A stretch of 64,000 nt of DNA. Source: Halichondria panicea (Eukaryota > Porifera > Demospongiae > Suberitida > Halichondriidae). Both the position numbers and the translations under genes were made by a program. Positions 25,965-39,700 of this stretch are shown here, piece by piece. How positions within the stretch are numbered: the stretch's first letter is position 1; every line of letters starts with the position of its first letter. The DNA lies in assembly GCF_963675165.1 (NCBI RefSeq), contig NC_087377.1, positions 7,023,122-7,087,121 on the forward strand. Reading direction: 5' to 3'. The notes below the pieces were generated by a model. It made no database searches. It worked only from the letters and a program-made list of their open reading frames with translations, and was not told the DNA's origin.

Positions 25965-26145
25965 TCTTCACCTATGCTGTAAACTAGGGAGCTACAGTAG
26001 CTAAGCACGTACTACTAAGTGCAGCGCAGTGCAGTGCAGTTTTAAATGCAGCTGAATAGTGCTAGTCCATCGGCGCATGCGCAATAAAGTAGCCATGCGT
26101 GAACCCGCAGGTGTGATAGTTCAGTGCGCATGATTTGTGGCTTGC
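25965..26145. promoter_or_regulatory. Bidirectional promoter region with NRF1-type palindrome
   Basis: 181 bp separate two divergent start codons. It contains gcgcatgcgc at 26,073-26,082, the NRF1 palindrome, and a short gcagt repeat near 26,021-26,040. There is no TATA box at a clear position. Confidence 0.5.
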
Positions 26146-29100
26146 ATGCATGCAATGATGAATGATTCATGTCCTCTCTATGATGGCAGTTATAGCCAAG
26201 ACTCTCTCCTTATTGTGTCACCAGGGACAAGCAGTAAGCAAGACTCACAAACTAGCATCAGGGGTGCATGCACTCCTGCTAGCATAGCTAACAACAAGCA
26301 AGACTCTCTCCTCATTGTGTCTCCAGAACTCGAAACAAGCATAGTGCAAGACTCTCTCCTCATTGTGTCTCCAGAACTAGAACTCGAAACAAGCATAGCG
26401 CAGGACTCTCTCCTTATTGTGTCTCCAGAGCTCGAAACAAGCATAGCGCAAGACTCTCTCCTCATTGTGTCTCCAGAACTCGAAACAAGCATAGCGCAAG
26501 ACTCCCGCCTCTTTGTGTCACCAGAACTCGAAACAAGCATAGCGCAAGACTCCCTTCTTATTGTGTCTCCAGAGACAAGCATGACTACCAACACGCAAAA
26601 CTCTCTGCTCTTATCTCCTGTTGTAGACAGCAGCCAAGAGTTGTTTGTGTCCTCCAGCTTCACTAACTGTGATGCTGACTCCGAACTACTCGAACTCATG
26701 GATTTTGATCCCCAATTTGAAGCTCCTTTGAATTCAACACCTGTCAAGAAGCGAAGGACAGAAGATCCTTTGGAATATGAGAGTGAATCTCCTGTAAGCT
26801 CTCATCGGTTTCAATGTTGTGGAAGGGTGTGTATTGCTGCATTTACTCAGCAGGAAGTACAGAAAGTTAGAGGTATCTTTAACAAAAAGAGAAGAGCTGA
26901 CCAGAAACAGTTTCTGTTTGATACCTCATTGATATTTATTCCCTCGTCAAGCAGACAATCATCGAGCTCAAGCAAGCTTACGATGATGCTCGAAGGAAAG
27001 CATGTATGCAAGAACGCCTTCTTGAATATTCTTGGAATTTCAAACAAGAGATTCAAAACAGTAACCGAACAATTCTCAAATGGCATTCACAAAGCCACTA
27101 GAAAACCCCACGTGAGAGCCGAGGCCTCAAAAACGTCTGAAGCCAAGACTTGGATGAGGCAATACTTTAATCTCATTGGAGATCAGATGCCTAACATCGA
27201 TCGTGTACACCTTCCTCATTTCCTCACTAAGTACGATGTGTACGTCAGGATGAAGAGGGAGCTCATGGCTGGAGGAATCCCAGAAGATGCTGTTGTGAAA
27301 GTTTCTACCTTTTACCGCTTTTGGAAAGAAGATTTTTCGAAGGTGCTCATTCCCAGTGTAAGTATTCTATTATACTATTATTATATAACCATAACCATAT
27401 AATTATCCAATTTACAGCAAAGCGCTTTCAGCAAGTGTGATATTTGCACTAAGTTTGACCAGGAAAGAATGAAGAGTGGATGGAGGTGTGGATTTAAGGA
27501 GGAGTATGATCAACATCTACAGATTGTTCAGTAAGTGACTCTGCAAGCCTTTACCTTGTATTCGAGTACACATTACATTTCCACGCAATTAATTCTTTGC
27601 CTTTAGTCAGACAGCAATAAAATGTACCTAAATTACTCGTCCCATGTGCATAATTATACATCCAAAACGTAATTATGCATGGGTGCATGGGACTCACAAT
27701 TATATGCATACGAATTTTATTCCATCTTGCTATTATTATTATGGTGACAGGCAAGAAAGGCGGAAGTATTATGGTCATCGGGAAAAATCTAGAACAAATC
27801 CACAACACAGTGTTACCATCATCATTGATGGCATGGATCAGCACAAGACCAATCTTCCTCGCCTCGCAAAGATCCCAAAGTCTGTGCAGGGATTGCTTCC
27901 TCTCAGAACACACGTCACTGGAGTGCTAGTACACACCCGGGCACCTCATGGAAAGTTAGCTCACGTCTACATTGACATGCTGCAATTCCCTCATGACTGC
28001 AACGTTACGATTCATGTGCTGCTCAAATCCTTGATTGCTCTAGATCATCTCCCACCAGTTCTCAACATCCAACTGGACAATACAGCAAAAGAAAACAAAA
28101 ACAAGTTCTTCCTGGGGTTTTGCGCATTGTTGGTAGAACGAAAGATATTCACTAAGGTATCATTATAGTAATTATTACATAGCAACTGCATGCACTGCCC
28201 TGCCCTAATGACTATAATTATAATCATTCATGCACACATTGTCAATGCATGGTTGCCCATGCATGCATATGACACTGTATACATTGTGCTATAATAGGTG
28301 CGGGTAAACTTCCTACCTGTTGGTCATACTCATGAGGACATTGACCAGCTTTTCTCAAGGATATCTAAGCAGCTCACTCTAAAAGGAGCTGAATCTTTAC
28401 CAGGTAATAATTATGCATTCATAATTATACATGTAGTATGTAGGTATTATGCATGGTGGTCAATTATAATTATAGCTATAATTATACTTCCTAAAATTTA
28501 TTAAGGTTGGTTTTGAATTGATTGTGACATTACATAATTATTGTTGCATGTAAAATTGTACAGATCTCCAAAAGCAGATTACACAGTCAAGCACACCTAC
28601 CCCAACGGTTGAGGTACTCAATACTATTTCTGATGTGAGGTCGTGGCTGGAACCTTGTATTGACGGACTAAATGGTCACTCTCTTCCACATTGCTTCAAA
28701 TTCTTTTTAGAAGATGGGAAAGCTGTGATGTATTTCCGGCATTGGAGCAGTGATGCTTGGTGCAATGCTGATGTAGCAGTGAAACTACTTCTGGCAAGTC
28801 CGCATGTAATAACGTTTTTTTTGTCAGTGATCATAATAAATACCGTACAAGCACATGCATACTACATTATGTATGGCAACACACTTTGTGTTAGGGTGTA
28901 TGCAGTTGTTATAATAATTAATAGCAGTTTTTTACAGACGCTGAAGTTCGAACCATAAGTATATTCTACAGCTCTCTAGGCCCTGATAATACACCCATTC
29001 GATTCTTGAATTCTTTAAAAAATTAATGTGCCTATTATGTTCATAAAAATTTGGATTTTGCACTATTATAGCGTAACATTTTTGAGGGTTAAATTTTTGC

Positions 29101-30298
29101 TGATTCGTGCATTTTACTGTAACAAAAATGGACAATGTATTTATCGACCTACACCTCTTAGGCTATAAATTAAGCTCATGCATTCGTATAGATCAAATTA
29201 CACGCTTTTAACTTTACATGCAAAATGTTTACTGTGCAGGAGATTCCATGTGGCATTCCAAATAGAGTTCACCTGTCTGACAACAAGATAGACCTGCCAC
29301 GTCTACACATAGATATTCCAAAGTTTTATTCTTGGATCTCTGATGATGCTCGTATTTGGTGGGAGCAATTTGATATGGACGCTGTCTACTCTGATGATGA
29401 ATTTGGAATTACCCCCTGGCCCTTGCTACATCTCCAAGAAGGTGAGCAAACTCTCATTTCAATCAGAATTATATACGTAACACCATAATATACTTTACAT
29501 TACGTATATCACTTATATTCTAATAATTATTACACAGTTCGTCAACTGGCCCAACTCCCAGCCTCAGGATCAGCAGATATGAGCTGTGATGCGCCTCAGA
29601 ATACCCAGCTTCAAGCTCTATTTGCTGCAGAGAATGAAGAGTGCAATGTAAGCAATAATTATACGACAGTTCAGCACACCTATTGCACTTTCCCTAAATT
29701 TATAATAACCTAAATTTAGGTCACTTTGCATAATTTTTCAACTTAGGTATATACGTAATGCATATAAGTATATACACACAATTCCCTAAATTTAGGTCAA
29801 TGTGTGCATGCACACACACAAATTATACCATCCCTAAATTTAGGTCACTGAGTAGGCTTCCTAAATTTAGGTTGCTTTGTTCACATGGTATCTACCTTCA
29901 AATTCAATGTCATACAGGTGTACACTGGCGCCTACCGAAAGCAATCACGGACAGACGTTAGGGAGGTGCAGGATTTAGCAGGTCTCAAGATTGATCAGTT
30001 GCTGGCAGTCAGAAGCTGTCCAAGCAGTAACATCGAGCCATGGATTGCTCAACTTCGATCGATCTCAGATTCAGAGGTAGGAGTTGTCTGGATGGAAGGG
30101 AAGTACAACAGCAAATGGAAAGTGGCAAGAAGACAGGATCCAGAAAACAAGAGGAAGCGAATTGAGTGGGAAGATTCAGTCACGAAATCCTCAATACTCT
30201 TGTACGATTTCCAGTTGACGTCCACCGGTCATCTACGTAAAAAGACAATAGAACATTTAAAGAGTGTATACCAAGAGCTAAAGCAAAGTAACACCTAA
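26146..30298 (+). CDS. 923-aa DUF7869-type protein (transposase-like core) with N-terminal 16-residue repeats
   Basis: Eight exons in consistent phase: 26146-27357, 27418-27530, 27751-28156, 28298-28403, 28564-28805, 29240-29441, 29538-29647 and 29918-30298 (TAA). The sum is 924 codons. Residues ~17-150 hold seven QDSLLIVSPELETSIA-like repeats encoded by a 48-bp minisatellite, then a C-rich segment (CCGRVC, later CKNAFL). The core has IIIDGMDQHKTNLP, IQLDNTAKENKN and LPVGHTHEDIDQLF, the acidic positions expected of an RNase-H-like fold and typical of metazoan DUF7869 proteins. The C-terminus (about 798-923) is basic with YNSKWK and LLYDFQLT. It is probably a domesticated or still mobile transposase-like nuclear protein; activity is not known. 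The first in-frame ATG is at 26,146, with another at 26,155. An aataaa at 30,382 could be the polyadenylation signal. Confidence 0.8.
26196..26590 (+). repeat. 48-bp coding minisatellite (16-residue repeat)
   Basis: Seven copies, plus one degenerate, of a 48-bp unit keep the frame and encode QDSLLIVSPELETSIA-like blocks. One copy reads RLFV. The LLIV core followed by acidic residues resembles a SUMO-interacting motif. Confidence 0.85.
29700..29880. repeat. Cctaaatttagg palindromes in an intron
   Basis: The 12-bp perfect palindrome cctaaatttagg occurs four times within about 170 bp of the last intron of the 923-aa gene, usually followed by tcac or ttgc. Confidence 0.8.
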
Positions 30299-30381
30299 TG
30301 TTGTGTATATTTCATTCTGTTTATCGTGATACAAAATATATCTCTGTTAGCTTCTCCAAATCTAGTATGCTAAACAGAGTC

Positions 30382-30387
30382 AATAAA
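30382..30387 (+). terminator. Candidate polyadenylation signal
   Basis: AATAAA lies 84 bp downstream of the TAA stop of the 923-aa gene. It is the first canonical signal after the stop. Confidence 0.5.
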
Positions 30388-30940
30388 AACAAGTTAACAC
30401 AACCATGGAATACAACAATAACATAACAATGCAGATAAGATTTACAAATAGACAAAAAATCAAACAATTTTTGTTTCACTTAACTAATAAAACAGTGAAT
30501 TCTATTCTGATCCTGCAAAAGAGAAAGGGAACTTTTAACAGTGAATGTGTTATGTATATAATTATACATTTTTTTTTACGATCACTTATCACTTAAAATT
30601 ATTTCTAGCCCCTGATAAATTATGCTTTTTTTTCACCCATTATTCTATTCTTTAATTCTTGAAAAATGTGCCTATTATACGATTATTCTCTGATTATATA
30701 TAAACACAACACACATGCAATTGATTAAGATATAATTAATGTATCATGATTCTGTATTTTCTCGCTGACTTGAAATATTCCGACACTCAAAATTAATTTT
30801 AATTAAATTAACTAAAAGAAGGGCGGCTGGTTCATGAGACACCTTCAGCCTTTTACCGTGAGAACATCCTTATGCAAAACTTAATGTAATGATCTTTACC
30901 AAAAATGGACATTGAATTGTATTGTATGACAATGCTGTAA
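30388..30940. other. AT-rich spacer
   Basis: No gene was recognised between the 923-aa gene and the start of segmental duplication copy B. Confidence 0.5.
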
Positions 30941-33900
30941 ACGCAGAGCTATGGCATCCAGGTGAGCAGGCTCATAAATTACAAACAGACAGACAAACAA
31001 ACAAACCAACTGACTACTATAGTATACCCGCTGATCGCGGCACGGCCTCGGTTAATAATTATACCATAATAACTTGAATCGATTTAGAGCATGCATGCAT
31101 GCATAGACCACCCAGTTTTTACTGATATTCGATACAACCCATGAAAAGTCAGAAGAAATGTAAAGCAGCTAACAGCATTATCATCTACATGCCACAGCAG
31201 CAGTGCAATGTACGTGTTAGTAATTAATATAAAGAGGTGCATGTGCCTAATCTGCCGAGTAAGTTATTATGTTCTCACACAGTTACAGTTATATCTTGTA
31301 GATGGGTGGTGGGGGGTGGATGGTGTTGTCTGGAGGGAGATATTGGTTGAGAATAATAAACAGATGTATAGTACACATAGTACGCTTCGCTTCCAAAGGA
31401 CATATTGACATATTTGCATTTTACCCCACGAAAATTACCCGCTATACGTATTGCAGCATGTAAGTACTAACCACACACCTAGTGTCTTCTCTGTGTGCAG
31501 CTCCTCAGTGTTAGTGTCAGGGCGTCGTGGTGGAAGGGCTGGAGAGGGAAACAATCAAAGTTGTTTCATGGACTACAATTACCGGTCATACTACAACTGA
31601 ACAGTGAATCGAAAAAGGACCAAATAAGGGAAAAATGTCATTCAAGAAAACACAAGAATACAATTAGCAGTAAACATCCACCGAATAAGAGAAACATTTC
31701 CTCTAATATTGCATAGGAAACATAAATGTATGTTTCTTAGAGTCACAAGTAATGTTTTCAATATTACACTTGTACACACAATCACAAATCATGCATAAAT
31801 GATACACCTGCATTGCATGAACTCTTGGGAATTAGTGTAATGTGGAACCAATCACGACATTGTATTAACTGACACGACGAACGACAGTGCCAACATTTAA
31901 TTTCCCACAGTTTAAAGTGACTTACATTGTACAATACATTAGAAAACAAGACAATAATAATTTATGGGGTGTCCACTCTTAAAACTATTTCGTGTAAGTA
32001 CAATGTACCGTATAGCTGGTAATTTTCAGGGGGCAAACGCTTCATTCGTGGGTAAAAATTACCCGCTATAAGTATACTTACTAACCACACACCTAGTGTC
32101 TTCTCTGTGTGCAGCTCCTCAGTGTTGGTGACAGGGCGTCGTGGTGGAAGGGCTGGAGAGGGAGACAATGAAATGGACTACAGTTACCGGTCATACTACA
32201 ACTGAACAGTGAATCTAAAAAGGACCAAATAAGGGGAAAATGTCCTCTAAGAAAACATAAGAAGCAGCAAACATCCAACCAAGTACGGAATAAGAGAACA
32301 TTTCCTCTAATATTGCATAGGAAATCTAATTATATAAATGTATGTGGAGGCAAATTCTCACCCCTGAAAGGATTTGAATGCGGTAGGGAATAATTATTGA
32401 TATAGTTATAAACACCCAAAACAACAATTGTAATTGTTGCATGAGAGGCAATAAACTTATTGGCTTTGAGATTCATTTTCCGTTTAGTTATGTACGTACT
32501 ATAACAGATCGCCCTTTTAACAAAACACAGTTTTAACAATGTGGAGATAAAATCTCACCCCTTAAGGGAATAATTTTTATTTGAATGCGGTGGATACATG
32601 GGACACACAAAAAGCAAGTAATTGTAGCACGAGAGATGATAAACTTCATTGCTTTAAGATTCATATTCTGTTTAGTCGGCAGGTGGGATTCAGGGAATGA
32701 GTAATGTGATAAAGACGCTCTAAAAACAACAAACACTTCCAAAGAATAAGTAGGTAGGTAGGAATTGGGTCAAAAGGTATACTCAGAGTTGATAACAGTG
32801 GCGTACCTGGTGGTTCGTTCAGGTCGACTGGTTTCAGCTTGTCCTTGTCCACCTGGACATAGATGACCTTGGTGGAGTCCTTCACCTTGACAACACTGCT
32901 GGCTGGCTTGGTCTCTACCGGAATGTACTGCCCTTGTGCTTTGGCAACTACAGGACAGGGCATAACACATGTGCAAGTTATTGAGATATCTGGCCTCTCA
33001 TGATGAAATGGAAAGTAGTCCAACTAGTTACGAAAACCACCAGCAAAGTTTTGGTGCTACACTACATGTACACACACGAAGCTGTCAACCGTCTCCACTT
33101 AGGGAATTAACGAAACGTATATGTACATGCTAACACACTGTACATGTGTAGAAACAAACTACTAAGCACTATCCCTAAAATGTACTAGCTCTCCCATATA
33201 AATATAATAGTCATTGTATACACATGCAGTAAACGTATATACTAACTTGACACCTTCTGTCCCAATTAAGTTTGAAACTGGTGGTGGTTTGAGTTTGTCC
33301 TTGTCCACCTCAGAGTAGATGACCTTGGATGAGTCCTTCATGATCACCTTGTCAGAAGGTTTGTGTTCTACCAGCATGTACTGGTGCTGCGTGGGAGTGC
33401 ATGGGTGGTACATATACATACATACATGTATCTAAAGTCAATTTGCCAAACATCTTGCTGTTTTGATTATTTAATGGCCAGTGTAGAATTAGTAAAGGCT
33501 TCTGTTTATTGTACATGTATATATGCTTCCTGTCTACTACAATTACGCTGACACACAATTCCTTCAACATACACTACATGTATGTTAAAATTGACCCAAC
33601 ACCCAACAGTAAGTACAGTACAGTACAGAGGACATTGTGACATCGACTAGAGTATAATGACTTTCCCACTGATAATCATGCAATGTCATGAATTGTATTC
33701 AAACACAAAGGTTTCAGCTTCCTTCACTGGAATCATTGTACAACTGCCAGACACTTGCCACACATTAATTTGTGTGACCACGCTCACACAGCCGTACAAT
33801 TCCTCACATCTACATAATTATAATTATTAAAAGACATAAAGTACCCACAAAAGGGGAAAAGGGGAGACTACATAACAGCAAGCAGACAGGCAGCTGTTAA

Positions 33901-36725
33901 TTTAGGGTATAATATACCACACATGAACATATCACAAACAGCATTACATGTATACACACTACATGTATATAAAATTATAGCCCTCACTTGTGCAGCAATC
34001 TTTGTCTCAAGTCCACCGTCACCTCCATCCTCTGTAGGCTCTTCCTTTGCTTGTGCAGTAATGTCAGTGGTCTCCTCTGTAAGCACCCCATCGTTGTCCA
34101 AACCCTCATCTCCTTTTATCATGGGATGGGGGAGGGGTGGAGGGTTCTCACTGGTGATGGGTGTAGGTTTGCCTGCCTTAGCCGATGCTATTGTTTCATA
34201 TTCAGGACTTGGCATGTTTTCTTTACGCACAACGTCATAACCTGGTGGAGGTATATCGTCAGTGTCAGCTGTGATGCATTCCAGAGACATGTGCTCAGGG
34301 CGGGCGAGATCATAAAATGCTACTTGAGATGTTATTGAGGCAGCCACGTCCTGTAGACAATACACAGTAGTAACATCTTTATTATACTCATTGATACCCC
34401 CAACATGGAAAACCATAATAGAAAGACTAATACAGTATATACAATGTTTTGCGAATGAGTGAAATGAGCAGAACATTTGACAATTTGCAATCTGACTTTT
34501 GCGATCGTGATGTGGTCACACAATTATCTGTATGGCGATTTTAGGTCATTAAACTCGCACAGTTGAATTATGTTTGATGCTCACAAAATATGCAGTAATA
34601 CGGTACATTACTTGCCTAACAAATGTAAGGCTACAATTTTGTAACCACAGTGCTAAATGTTTGCTCACATTGAACGCCATTGCGCAGTCTCTTCAGAATC
34701 AGGCCAAGAAAAATGTGCTTAAGAAAGTTGTTGGTACATGTACATATAAATACATAGAGCACTATAGCTATCTAGTAGAGCTCTTGCAAGAGTGAGAAAA
34801 AGCTAATGCTGATTATGTTTGTAATATTTGTACCCCAAGGAAATTATTGGTCTTGCGGAAATTCTTGAAGCACATGTACGCATCGCAGGGCGAATAGAGA
34901 GCTTGGGTAAACTAGTACAGCCATGCATACATACATAACAACACAATCATACAAGTAGCATTGTACGTGCATGAAGCAACGAACTACAGTGTACAGTAGG
35001 GACAGAACCACCTGGCATTAGTAACTACGAGTGCCATTGTGCCAGTCAGAATGTTTCCCTAATTTGAACACACTACAACCAACACTATACATGTACATGT
35101 ATGTACTCAAGCACCCATACAATACAATGAAAGGGTGTTTTCTACATGTATACACTTCCTTCACCAGGTGCTCTATGTAGACACACAACACACATAAACA
35201 CGCATTGCCAACAAGGCTATAATACTGCATTCCTGGCTCAATGGGCTGTAACTGCACACAATTCTCACGCAGAGTTTTATTTAGGGGGGGGGGGGGAGGC
35301 AAATGTCTGGATGAAATGCCGCTACGCGTATACCATAGTTAACCGCCGAATCGCCCACCTGTTTTGATGGCTGCTAAACAAGGGGTGGGCGGATATTTGA
35401 TTATAGAACATTGTATATGTCTATAATATATAGCTAGTCCTAGTAACTTTTAAAGTCTTGTTTTGTGCACGTTTATGCATGAGCTAGCTAAGCTATTTAA
35501 CATAGTTGCATCATGTTGACCTTTGACCCAATTATACGCATGTGCAATAGTGGGCGTTTCTACGATTGCAATTAGGCCTCTACAGGGCTTTCAGGCAAAA
35601 GTAGGGGATGGGCGGTTCGACGGTTAACTACGGTACGAATGTGTCACAAAACCACAGTAGCGTAAAAAGAAAAAGCGCCTTTACTTGTACTATATAAAGC
35701 TCTCACCTGCGCAGCGATCATCGCCTTTTTTTCACCATAGTCAGCACTGTTACTAGATCCATCCTCACTTCCTTGTACTGACTCGTACACACCCTGAGCT
35801 TCAGTGCTACCAATGGCCTCCTCCGTACGATGATCTTTCACGTAGCTGATTGATAGATCTTTCTTCCAAGACTCATCAACTTTCCCATCTACTGACTGAT
35901 TCTCCACACCCTGGCTGATAGAGCTCTCTACTGACATAACACCAGCACTTTCGTTATCCACGGCAGGATTGTAGGCAGGTGGTAGATCAGGTGCCTCACT
36001 GTCTCTTCGTATCATGGGAGGGGGAAGGGGTGGAGGGTTCCCACTAGTGAATGTAGGTTTGCCTGCCAAAACTACAGGACTTGGCATGTTCTCACGGCGG
36101 GCGACATCGTAGAGTGCTATAACTTCTTTTTGAGATGTTATTGAGGCACCCATGACCTGTAGACAACACACATTATCAACATGATTATGCATGCTATGAC
36201 TGTATATATATTTGAATGCTCTTTGTCAAAACTCAGAATACCAAACTAATGAGGGAGGATATGCACTTATGTAAGTACCTTAGAGCGTAAACAACTTAAA
36301 AAAACCTGATTTATAATTGTGTGAAAGTGACCCACTTTAGAGTTTCTTGATACACGCCCCAAACTAAAAGTCCTACTTTCCTCAAACAAGTGGTGAGATA
36401 ACTGTGAATAACCAGCAGGAAACGGTCACCACACCATAATGGCAAAAGTGATTGAATTAAACAGGTGACCCATGCACATACAGGATGTGTATATAGTTAG
36501 AACACAGGGTTCTTAATTGGGCAAATACCTAAGGATAGAAAGCCAAACAAACACAGTAGCTACTATTACAAATGTAGCTTAAAAAACACCTAGAACTGTC
36601 AAACACAGAGTATGTGTTGCAACTCGACAAAGCACATTCAGGGAGAACCCAAACATACAGTTGATGCAATCACTCACCAATTCTTGGGAAGCTGTGTTTG
36701 TTGATATTCCCTGAGAATCACTGTA
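30941..36725. repeat. Segmental duplication copy B (3' half of R2)
   Basis: Collinear counterpart of 10,878-16,975. It holds R2 exons 10-17, lacks the 1.2-kb repeat present in copy A, and has a shortened TACCGTATAGCGGG relic at about 32,005-32,070 where copy A has a full palindrome (about 11,968-12,098). Confidence 0.85.
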
Positions 36726-39700
36726 TAAAGAGAACCATGATCCTTGATTTCAATATAAACGGTAAGACTCTTGCTAACAGGATAATACAAGCTACAACCT
36801 ACCACCTCTCTAAAACGCACTACGGGAGTTACATTTGTGAATTCATGGTAATTAATGCTCCGTTATAAACATGTGCATGTAGGTCACCTAAAGAACACAC
36901 AAAATAGCAAGAATTATATAGTCAGCAGGTAAGAGAGTTCAAGTGATACATGTATATACTGTATACCGTATACCGTATTACTGGAATGTTTTGTGAGCAT
37001 CAAACATTGCGAACTTTGCAAGGATTGATCAATAAAATCGCAAAACCTAAATTAGTACTCGTAAATACACACGATCCTTGCCAAAATGCAATACAGTAGA
37101 ACCTCGATTATCCGGACACCTTGGTTCCAGAAGCAGGCCGGATAAGTGAATATGCCGGATAATCGAATAGATAAACCACGCCTTGATCCACCCACTTTAT
37201 TGATAAACAGCAGTGCCACATGGTTGTCTGCGCATGCGCAGAAGATAAGCAGACATGTATCCATGGTAATAGCTGCAACGCGCATGCACATTTGAGGGAC
37301 ACGCCCATTTTCTAATCTGATTAAAAAGAAAACTGCCAAGCCGGATAATCAAGGTTCCGGATAATGGAGGGCCGGATAATGGAGGTTCTACTGTAGTTAG
37401 ATAGCAAAGGATTAATTTATCTGCTGATTTGGCTCATTTGCGTTTTCACCAGTGATTAAGGTTCCGTGAAATCGAAGGGCTTAATTTTCGCTGTTTTCAT
37501 GGAACTAACAATTCTCCCCACAAAAATTAGGTCCACGAAATGCTTAGCTAACAGAAGACACAACATCACGCGATATTTATTCAACGAAACGCTAAGGAGT
37601 GCCTCAAAAATTACGCGCTATTGTTAAAAAACCAGTAGGCTTTAACTAGGATTGGCATCACTTTTGTACGTTTTTAGCACTTTTCATCATAGCTGATTGT
37701 AAGCCATTACTACGTGGTGAACATAATCGAATCATGGGAGCAGCACATTCCATACATCACCTTTCATCGTCCTTGCTGGCTCGTTTGCCTTTCTTCACCA
37801 GAACGAAAAGAATTATCGCAATGAATACGAAAACGACCAGAGTAACAACAATGGCTACAGAGAGAGAGAGAGAGAGTATCATAATTTATAAAAGAAGAGA
37901 GGGTATGCAACTCCACTATCAATACACGTAGCTAGCAGAGTTCAAATGTGGGCGGATGAATGTGTGAATTTGCATGAGTGCTAAAATTAGAAGTTCTATT
38001 TTTAGAATTTCTACGTGTATTTCTATGCACAATCATGCACATTCTATCCGCCCACGTTTGAACTCTGCTCTTTTATTTTTGCATGCCCTTTCTTCTTTAT
38101 AAGCCCTTGATATTGCTAGCTATGTAAAATGGCAATGGAACTCAATCATATACTACATATAATTATGACACGTACTTGCTTACCTATTGTTAGTATGGGC
38201 AATGGAGCTGGAGATTCAGTAGTAGTAGTATCAGGAGGTGATTGTGTAGAGGGAGGACCTGCAAGAGGAAGAATAGAGCACATGAAACTGAAACTAACTC
38301 TTGGCTTACTGGTTGGTAGCTCCAATTGACTGATGAAGGATACCTTCCCATCAAAGATGGTCTCACCAGAATCACTGTTCCAAGTGTACACTACCACATA
38401 AACAGTGGAAGTCGTATTAAGAGTGACAACAGTTCTGTCATTAGGTGGTTCAATAAAACCAATCATCACCATTGGATCAAGAGAGGTTGGAGAGGTTTTA
38501 GATGGAAACAACGCCAGACAACTCTGGCCAGTGGTAGTGCAGGTCACTTCAGCACTTCCGTTTGATAGTCTATTGACAGTGATGCCCTCAGATTTAGGTG
38601 GAGAATTTGGTTCACTGGAAGATTCTGAGGAAATGGTAACCCAAAAACAATTAAATTACTACAAAAGAAGGTACGTGTACAAGATTGACACACTGGTCGA
38701 CTCACCATTACTCAAAAACATAGTTTCATTGTCAGCCGCCACAGACATGGGAATTCTTGGTACACTCATATTGTTGTTCTCAAGGTCAAATGCAACCACA
38801 CTGTAATTTCCACTAACAGCCACCGGGATGGTAAAATGGTCACTTATATTCCGTCGAATTGGCAGTAGTCTTATGCTTTCTAAGTCCAATGAGTTGTCAG
38901 ACAATACACCTATCACACAGACAAGAGCTCCGGGAGAGATGGTACCTTCAACATACTCAATGCTCGCACAGTTTCCTTCAGGGCAAACGTCCACAATTAA
39001 ATCTTGAACATCAGTTGTTCCTATGGAAAACGTTGTAAATATTAAATACCGTAGAAACTGGATTATTAGCGCATGCGCTTTTAGGGTCAATAGCAGAGCT
39101 CTATACGCTTATATTCGAGAATGCGCCTATAATGCAGTCATTTCGAGCCCCACCCAGCAACCGGATGTCTCTGTGATGAGAGCTGACTCGCAAGCTGGCT
39201 AGAAAGCGAGCAAGCAAGGCAAGCAGGCAACCCAAACTGGATATATAATGTTACAGTTCATTTTACAGTTCATTTATATACATCATTTAAATTCATATTC
39301 ATTCATATTGACCAGGAACATGGAATAAAAGGACCTCATCCATGTCTCACATTCTCTCAGCATGATCAGACAAGGTAACAGCATGCCCAGAGTCCTTACA
39401 GATGGATATCACCAGCTATATAGCTATATCATGCACTGTACAAGCTAACTAGCTCATAGATAAACAAAATTAGCTGAATCAATTCTAAAATTTCACTAAT
39501 AACCTTCGCATAATTGGAAAAGCGCTTCAATTCAAGTATAAAAAGCCTGCAGTTGAGCATGCGCTTAAAATAAAGATACGCTTATAATCGAGTAAGCGCT
39601 AATAATCCAGTTTCTACGGTACAGTAGAACTTCAATTATCCGGACACTTTGGTTCCAGAGGCAGACCGGATAACTTAATATGCCAGATAATCTAATGGAT

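Noticed and set aside
26190-26747. 185-codon minus-strand frame opposite the 923-aa gene
   Set aside because: It is the antisense shadow of the 48-bp minisatellite; the plus strand has the splice-consistent gene.
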